The translations under genes and the position numbers were made by a program. The notes below the pieces were generated by a model that had not been told where the DNA came from, did no database searches, and saw only the letters and a list, made by a program, of their open reading frames with translations. From NCBI GenBank assembly GCA_026545225.1, contig CM048845.1, positions 93,560,533-93,624,532 of the forward strand: a stretch of 64,000 nucleotides of DNA. Reading direction: 5' to 3'. This DNA comes from Cornus controversa. Taxonomy: Eukaryota; Streptophyta; Magnoliopsida; Cornales; Cornaceae. Shown piece after piece: positions 57,535-64,000 of this stretch (position 1 is the first letter of the stretch; each line of letters opens with the position of its first letter).

Positions 57535-57736
57535 CGAATAAGCCAAATTGAGTTGAGCCTGCAATCAAGTTAAGCCTGTCTCATTTTTCCATGCAAACCA
57601 AGTTGAACCAAATCCTATCTTTGTTAACGTCTGGCAGCCTTAACATACATCTAGGGGCTTGATTGATTTAGAACAGAGCTTAAACACCTCATCATTGGCT
57701 TAAACCAAGCATAAACAACCCAAAGGTTGAGCTTGC
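57535..57736. repeat. 202-bp direct repeat flanking the organelle insertion, left copy
   Basis: Begins CGAATAAGCC and ends GGTTGAGCTTGC. It is the same as 59494-59695 except for about two substitutions (C/T and A/G). The two copies bracket 57737-59493 exactly. Confidence 0.95.
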
Positions 57737-59493
57737 CATCTGCTTTCTGATAAGCAAGTCGACTAAGGCTAGCGCGCGAAAGCCCTTTTCTTGAGAGCTT
57801 TCGTCTTTCTGTAATTGGATTTCACTACTGTGATGACAAAGAAAGGGGCTCCTGCTGATCAAAGTAGCTGCTAACAAACCAAGAAGTTCACTTTTCCTTC
57901 TTTCCTGCCAAGGATTCGTAGTTCCGGTGCTCATTTTGGCAAGATCAGTGGGATGCTTCTAGCGTAGGATAATGGAGCGTAGGTTAGCCGACGATAAGGG
58001 CTTCATACTCGGCTTGATTCTTTGAACACTCGAAGTCCAAGAAGAAGGAAAAATCAACGTGGCGGATGAACAGGAAGCTCCTAAGAACCCCAACGAGAAA
58101 ATGGGAGTTTTTAAGAACTCGCTCCCTAGTCACGCTCCGGTCTCAACATGCTGGGCCGAGGAAGTGTCCGATTTCCAACATCCCCCTACCATCACTACAA
58201 TTAATGCTATCTGGCTTTGTGAGGAAGATCCCTCCCACTGGAAAATCATGACCCCTACGTTCCGGCTTCCAAAGGCGATCCTAAGGGAAGAATAATTTTG
58301 AAAAGGGATAACAAGAAGAACCTAGAAAGGAAGTTCCACCGAAAGAAAAAGAGGAAATGCCGCTCAAAGGAGAAATGCTGCCGGAAGAAGAGGAAATAAG
58401 ACTCGACTTTCTGGAAATCTTTCAAGAGGGAGTTCCATGGGAAGAGGAAAATGAAGAAAAAGAGAGAAAAGAAGAAGATTGAATGGATTATCCAGAACCT
58501 GCCTCCGCCGCCGTTGCACGAACCATTTATGATGGCCGCGTCTGGGTGGATTGTGGTGCTACCATTCCTTTAGGATACCTTTCGGCTTCAGTAAAAACTC
58601 TTCCCCCTTAGTTTTGATAGATATATAGTTTGTACGGTAACTCAACTTTGAGTGGAAAAAGACTTTCTTTTCTGTCAAAGAAGCATGCTTAACACAGCCT
58701 ATAGCGTAAAGGCATTCGAGCCGCGTCTAAACTCAATTAAAGGTAAGGCCCCGTACTCTCTCTTCTGTAGATACGCTATCCCTTCCGGCTATGGTATGGG
58801 GGAAGGGAAGTGAGATCTACCGATTGATTTTATATTAGATGAGTGGCCGTACTATGATCGTTCGGGAGACATGGCCCCACGCGCTACACACAAGAATGAA
58901 TTGTTATGCGGTCGGTAAACTCTTTATGCGGGCAGCCTATCAAATCGGATCACGTATTTTGGAATATGTCGTTACATCGTGTACATGTATTCGGTCTTCA
59001 ATTTGGATGTTCCTGCTCGTGCCCGGAGAGAGAATGGGCACGACTCCCCCTCTCCCCGTTCTACCGTCCAAAACAGGCCGGCCGTTCTAAGTTCCGGGGT
59101 TGGGTCGGATAGGACCAGACCCAATAGGCTGGATCTGTAGAATCTGAACGGGTCATCTCCAATCGGATCTGATCGTAGCTTCGAGTTCAGGTGCCGTACC
59201 GCGGCCGGACCGGAAAGGAGGGGGACAGCGAACCTCCTGCCAAGAGGCCAAGGTTGCTTGCTAACTCTCAGCCACTTGTTAGAAGGAAGTGCAGCTTGAT
59301 TGTCGGGGGGAATCAACGGGAAGGAAAAAAGAAGGTAGATTATTCGATTCTATTTCCTCCTTTGGTAAGGATTGGCTTTCAGTGATAGGGGATGTGATTG
59401 GAATTCGTCTTTTCTTTGGTTGTATCACCGAGACACCCGAAGGGCCGGCCATATGTACCTCGGGAGACCCGGCCTATTCAAATAAAAATAGAA
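57737..59493. pseudogene. Probable mitochondrial DNA insertion (NUMT), 1.76 kb
   Basis: GC content and texture change abruptly from the AT-rich intron to plant-mitochondrion-like sequence. It has long mixed-composition stretches, many GGGG/CCCC words and open frames on several strands, such as 58059-58295, 58839-59090 and, on the minus strand, 59316-58972. I could not match any frame to a named mitochondrial gene, so the assignment rests on composition and style. It may be a mosaic of mitochondrial spacer pieces. It lies in the 6.2-kb ZML intron, between two 202-bp direct repeats. No function in the nucleus is expected. Confidence 0.6.
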
Positions 59494-59695
59494 CGAATAA
59501 GCCAAATTGAGTTGAGCCCGCAATCAAGTTAAGCCTGTCTCATTTTTCCATGCAAACCAAGTTGAACCAAGTCCTATCTTTGTTAACGTCTGGCAGCCTT
59601 AACATACATCTAGGGGCTTGATTGATTTAGAACAGAGCTTAAACACCTCATCATTGGCTTAAACCAAGCATAAACAACCCAAAGGTTGAGCTTGC
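59494..59695. repeat. 202-bp direct repeat, right copy
   Basis: Right-hand copy of 57535-57736, about 99% identical, ending GGTTGAGCTTGC. Confidence 0.95.
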
Positions 59696-60339
59696 TTTTG
59701 GGTCACTTGCGGTCTTTGAGAGAAACTGAAAAAGAATAATATGCTAAAACTGTAATATATTAAGCTCTAAGGATAATGATGATGAAGCTGACTAAAGGAC
59801 ACACATTCTTAGTTAGGTCAAATGATGGTTATCAAATTTTGCTGATGCAAAAAGAGAGAGGCAAGTAAAGGAAAAATATTCATTTGCAAAGAGTTAAAGA
59901 AATAAGGACTACTCAATAATGGAACAGTAAACTCGAAAATAAGTTAATGTATAATTTACACATCATTAATTTTCTTATTTAAGAGGTAATGGTATAGAAT
60001 GGTTCGAAGTATCTGTTATATGCAGTACTAAGAGGTATTGGTAAGGAAAAAATTAATCCAGTTATACGTAATAAAGCAAGTATACCTCAACGGCGAAAAG
60101 CCCCTCTATCTTAGATGAGCTATCGCATGTACCATTCACATTGGTAACAGAATACACTAGTAAATAATAAAGTCGCAGGGATCAAGAAATTGTCCGAGCA
60201 ATTTAGGCTCTTTAGATCAAGAAAGCTCCAAAATATCCTCCTTTTTTAGCAAATCCTCAAACCACTAACTTTTGCTCAAAGAAACCACTCGGATTTTGAC
60301 ATTTCAAAAAACCTACATGTTATTTATTGATTCCAAATA

Positions 60340-60651
60340 CACGAAGAATATGATCGAGGCTTGGAGAGGGTGTACAGTGGATAGCCAAGTCAGGGATGCT
60401 TGGAGGGTCACTCCCCTTTGTTTATGAGGCACTTTGAGGATGTGGAGTCTTCTATTTGGTCTCTCAAATACAAAATTCTGACTCTTATTTTTTTGGGTAT
60501 ACGGAAAGAATTGTACATCGGATGATCAAGTAGTGGACCTTCTTGATAGCTTAAGATTTTAGTTGTGCCGGTTTCCGGCTCTTTGTAAATCCTCGGGTTC
60601 GCTCCCCTTTGAGCGTCTTTCTAATGGAATTTTATTTATCAAAAAAAAAAA
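60340..60651 (+). mobile_element. L1-type LINE 3' fragment, 5'-truncated
   Basis: Residual frames (FEDVESSIWSLKYKIL) match the C-terminal tail of plant L1 ORF2. They are followed by a short 3' UTR (TTTCTAATGGAATTTTATTT) and a poly-A at 60640-60651. Flanks at 60324-60339 and 60652-60667 are the two copies of a 16-bp TSD with two mismatches (TTATTGATTCCAAATA and TTATAGATTCCAGATA). Confidence 0.85.
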
Positions 60652-60743
60652 TTATAGATTCCAGATAAAATTCAAATATTCCATCATAAACCAGTAATCT
60701 TATTTCATATTGCATGCCTTTACCATTTAATTCTTTTCATATA

Positions 60744-61189
60744 CTCCCTTTGCCCCAATTTAATAGTCATTTTCGGACCACGGCCTGCGGTCTAGCAGTA
60801 ACTCCTCTCCTTTCAAGGTGAAAAGTAGAGAGTTCGAATCTCCAGAGCATTGTGGGAGTTCTTTGCCAGGACCAAAAAAAAGAATTCATTTTCAGTATTC
60901 CAACTTTCAAGGGGACATGCATTTAATGCATTGTCCTCTTTTGAAATTCCCAAGTTGACATTTGAAGTGTAAATATATATTATAATACCAAGTTGTGAAA
61001 ATTTTCAAAACTAGTCTTGTACACAATTCTTTGTAGTAAAACAGTTGCTCTTTCCTCTTGCCAACCAACGTGCCTAAGTATTTATGGAAAGATGCATTCA
61101 TCTCACTTTGACTTTTCAAATGGGATAAATTATTTATTTTGGGACAGCCAAAAAACTAAAGATGGATTATTAAATTGGGATGGAGGGAG
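60744..61189. mobile_element. Stowaway-type MITE, 446 bp, carrying a nested SINE
   Basis: Ends CTCCCTTTGCCCCAATTTAAT and, inverted, CTCCCTCCATCCCAATTTAAT, with TA on both sides. Without the SINE at 60775-60883 and its TSD the element is about 330 bp. Non-coding. Confidence 0.88.
60775..60883 (+). mobile_element. tRNA-derived SINE nested in the Stowaway
   Basis: A-box-like GGTCTAGCAGTAACTC and B box GAGTTCGAATCTC at normal spacing, ending in an A-rich tail. The 10-bp TSDs AGTCATTTTC and ATTCATTTTC (60765-60774 and 60884-60893) have one mismatch. Its B box and body differ from the SINE at 57407, so it is a separate family or subfamily. Confidence 0.8.
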
Positions 61190-62131
61190 TAAATCATTAC
61201 CAAAGATTTTATTAGTTGTCTTCAAAGCTCAAACACACAGACCCCGCCATGACCAAAAATGTTTAGCCATTAACCACTTTCTACTCACTCCAACGGCTGA
61301 ACCTTCTAAATGCGTGCTTTTCCCTCCCCCACTCTGATCATCCCACTCCAGCACCCACCCATTTACATGATTTTATGGGCAGTCACCCATTGCATGGTTC
61401 AGTCCTCAACAATAAAGCGATTGTTGTGTTATAAGTGGTTCAAGTGCTGAAAAATCCTTCAAATCTTAACCTCTCACTGATGAAAAACCCAATGTACAAC
61501 ACTTATCTCTCTCTCATCACACAGAGTTCCTGATTTGCAATTGAGCAGCACTAATCTGAGCTGCTTGTGATAAAGGAAGTATCAAAACATCCGCACTTCA
61601 ATATTTTAATCTCCATTTCAATGCCCAGCTCCACAACTTTGCATAAATATCCGAATATGTTTGACCACCAATAACCAATAAGGCCTTACCTAGTGCTAGT
61701 CCGACCAACACAGAGTGTTGGGAGGTGAAGACCAGAGGCAAACCTAACCTTGGGCATTATTTTGATTATCAATAGTTTATTAAGATGTCTAACTATTGAG
61801 ATGGGATAAAATCTCGTGCTGTAAAAAAATATAAATGTTGAATCCCTAATTCCAAAGAAAGAGAAAGAGCACTTCTTCTACGCCAACCAATTTTTAAGGC
61901 TAGCACGTGGATTTATGGAATATTTGAAGAAAATGAAATTCCTTGTGGTCATAATTGTTGTCAAGTTGTAAGTTAACAGTTTCTAGCTTCAAATGCTCTC
62001 ATGAGAAAGTATCTACTTCAACTGAATATACAAGTTCACAGGAGATCTGTAACTAAATCAAATCTATTGATGTCATGCAAATGGGATAATATCTCAAGAT
62101 AAAAGTACCTCAGAGAAGAAAATTACCCTAC
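61190..62131. other. ZML intron, no element recognised
   Basis: Mixed-composition intron sequence without recognisable repeat borders or coding frames. Confidence 0.5.
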
Positions 62132-62727
62132 CTAAGTGCAACCTCCTTATGGACAGTATAACAGATTTTCTTCTCGAAATTTCGCTCTTTCCGCTTTTCC
62201 CGGAATCTAATCAACGAGGTCAGCCTTTGAGGGACATTTAAACGCTGCGGAGGACAGGATAATCCCTGGTGGAATACTTCATTGATTATGGGCTAGAAGA
62301 GACCAAAAAGTGAGGGGAAGAAAAAAAGTCATATAATACAAAGCGTAATCAATTCACAGTTTATTCATACCCTATTACCCTGATTAGTGGTTATTGGGAT
62401 AGCAGGCATGCTGGTAGGTACTTCGCGTCCCCCCAATAATAGAAGTACAGCTTGAACCTGAATAAGATCATCAAAAGAACTTGAAGCCATTCATTTAATG
62501 AGGCAAAAAGAAGATGAGAAGAAAAGCCTGCAGAGACATAAGTAAACACTACTAATCATGACCACAAACATGTTTATAGTCAATCACACAAAAAGATGGC
62601 CACGTGTTAAAAAGAAGAAGAAGTAACAAAATACTGCTCCCGTGCATATGCTTTGCACTTGAAAGTTATACCCAAATCATGGTAACCAAATGCAAAAAAT
62701 AATTGAACAGCAGTATAATAGTTCTAC

Positions 62728-63440
62728 CTTTGTTTTGGTATGAGACTCTGACACCATGTCATTCAACAGCACCATTGCAACAATTTCACTTCTAGTGCCC
62801 TGTGTCCCATTCAAGATTTTAAGAATCAGACTAGTCACAGCAGACAGTCGTGCTTCAGCATATCGGCCAAGTTGTAATAGACTCTGCCAGAATACAAACT
62901 GATACAGCTAAATCCAGCCTCCGAGCTCAATTTGAATCCATAAAGTAATCGCTAATTTTTTCAAAATTTTAAATTACTTTCTGTTTTTTTCATTTAAATC
63001 TTAAGATAAAGTTGTTGTTTCACATTTATGAGACACTTTAATTTGTTTATGTATCAATGGTTTTGTTTTTCTTGTGTGACATTAATATAATAGAATATTC
63101 AAGGTGTCTACTTCGGTAATATATTTAATGCGTCTAATTCGGTGATTTTTCATATATTTCACATTTAAGTGCATCTGTAGCCATAAATTAAGTGATAAGT
63201 AGAAATTAGTGTGGTTTTACTGCAAATAATGATATAAAGTTTAATGTAAAGGTCAGTACTCATACTAAATCACCTATGCAACAAAATCTACTAAAGTTCA
63301 TTAATAGAACCATACCTGTAGGAGTACAGGGATAAAAGTTGTGTATCAGTGTGTTCCACCTTGGCTATGAGGTCAAAAACAAAATTCAGAATCCCAACAG
63401 CTGTTCCGTTGCATAACAGAAACTGTGTTGATAGCCGCAT
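62728..63440 (-). pseudogene. Two consecutive exons of an unidentified gene inside a ZML intron
   Basis: Minus-strand exon 63440-63316 encodes MRLSTQFLLCNGTAVGILNF and more, ending LLSLYSY plus two bases. Exon 62881-62728 completes that codon to S and continues LLQLGRYAEARLSAVTSLIL to SESHTKTK. Both are fully open, both have GT donors and AG acceptors, and their phases match each other. They read as adjacent helical-repeat (armadillo-like) exons of a larger protein I cannot name. They lie between the two TIFY exons (63865 and 62457), on the same strand. The second ends in phase 0, as the next ZML exon begins, so in-frame splicing into ZML is possible. The introns are kept, so capture was at DNA level. 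Whether they are spliced is unknown. Confidence 0.55.
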
Positions 63441-64000
63441 CTGCAACTCAAAACCGTAGTCCCATAGTAACTTTCTTTGCCAAAAACCTATAAATTAATG
63501 TCTAGCACATGGGTTCTACTCATAGTCATGTCTGATTTCAGTTAGTATGGAGGTCACTGGGATAAACAACTATAGTAGCATGCCTTATTACAATGGTCAT
63601 ACTGATACACAATTCTCCTATTGACAACAAAAATTCAAAGTTCAAGAGGTCAATATCACATCCATTAAACAAGGGGTTATAGAAGAGTACAGCAATGCAT
63701 GCTTTATCAATATCAACCCATGCTTCAAAAACAAGGTCTGTAATTATTAATCATATCGAACTCAGTTCTGCAGTAAAGCACACATCCAATCGTAAGACAA
63801 GAAACTAGAAGCGATGAAACAGTACAACGAAGAAAAATTAGTAAAATGATAGATAATCAATCACCTTCTCAGACGAGACCGAATCCAACACGTAAACCTG
63901 ACCCTAGAAAGAGAGAGTAAGCTGGTTATTGTTCTCAGTGCTGCCACGAAAAGCGAATGTGCTATGGTTATTGGACAAATTCCCGAGATCAGAGGAGACG

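Larger units (their letters stand above)
50466..64000 (-). pseudogene. TIFY-CCT-GATA transcription factor (ZML/GATA24-28 type), decayed copy
   Basis: Minus-strand exons with GT-AG borders are 64000(+)-63865, 62457-62371, 62292-62132, 55905-55774, 52686-52581, 50936-50865 and probably from 50732. In order they encode the TIFY domain (NNNQLTLSF, GQVYVLDSVSSEK, VQAVLLLLGG), a CCT domain ([20 protein letters not shown]), a linker, a GATA zinc finger (CRHC, 20 residues, CNAC) and GTLRDLSK. Phases fit throughout. The conserved Q of the TIFY motif is a TAG stop (63904-63906), and CCT arginines are changed to C, H and W. All fit C-to-T/G-to-A change. ZML proteins are nuclear regulators of light and stress responses. 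This copy probably makes no full protein; a shorter product from a downstream start is possible. The last exon's end is unsure. Confidence 0.8.

Noticed and set aside
58972-59316. 114-residue minus frame as a nuclear gene
   Set aside because: It lies inside the organelle-like insertion and has no introns, promoter or recognisable family.
60775-60883. Functional tRNA gene, because of good A and B boxes
   Set aside because: No cloverleaf or acceptor stem can be drawn; the tail and TSD show a SINE.

Overview
The window is nuclear DNA of a flowering plant, most likely a eudicot. The grounds are GT-AG spliced genes with plant-only families, an AT-rich background full of (TA)n and (CT)n microsatellites, pieces of plastid and probably mitochondrial DNA, and plant transposon families (hAT, Mutator-like, Stowaway, tRNA-derived SINEs, L1 and RTE LINEs, Ty3/gypsy and Copia LTR elements). 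No bacterial features, operons or CRISPR arrays are present.

Layout. 1-2855 is the 5' part of a minus-strand Ty3/gypsy retrotransposon. 3-19 kb is gene-poor and holds at least ten DNA transposons, most with target-site duplications (TSDs) that can be read directly. It also holds a convergent inverted repeat of a cytokinin isopentenyltransferase (IPT) gene fragment, a remnant of a BAT1-like amino-acid permease and a decayed plastid insertion. 20.2-25.9 kb is an intact six-exon O-fucosyltransferase-family gene of the MSR (mannan synthesis-related) type. 27.3-36 kb has a degraded RPA70-like gene with a 3.4-kb Mutator-like element in an intron; that element carries a RAR1 (CHORD) exon fragment. 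A tandem array lies upstream. 37.5-40.5 kb is an intact ribosomal protein L7 (uL30) gene with site II and telo-box promoter motifs. 42.6-48.7 kb is a tandem segmental duplication carrying two copies of a 68-residue double-CxxC protein gene. 50.5-64 kb is a minus-strand TIFY-CCT-GATA (ZML-type) gene with TE-filled introns. It has a stop codon in the TIFY motif and several arginine losses that look like C-to-T decay. One intron contains a probable mitochondrial insertion flanked by a 202-bp direct duplication; another contains two exons of an unidentified gene.

The only genes that look fully functional are MSR-like, RPL7 and the two small CxxC genes. They show no common pathway beyond an MSR/ZML neighbourhood that, from memory, also exists in Arabidopsis. 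The main interest is structural: many precisely bounded insertions, some with pre-insertion sites still visible in paralogous sequence, and an inverted-repeat IPT locus that could make hairpin RNA.
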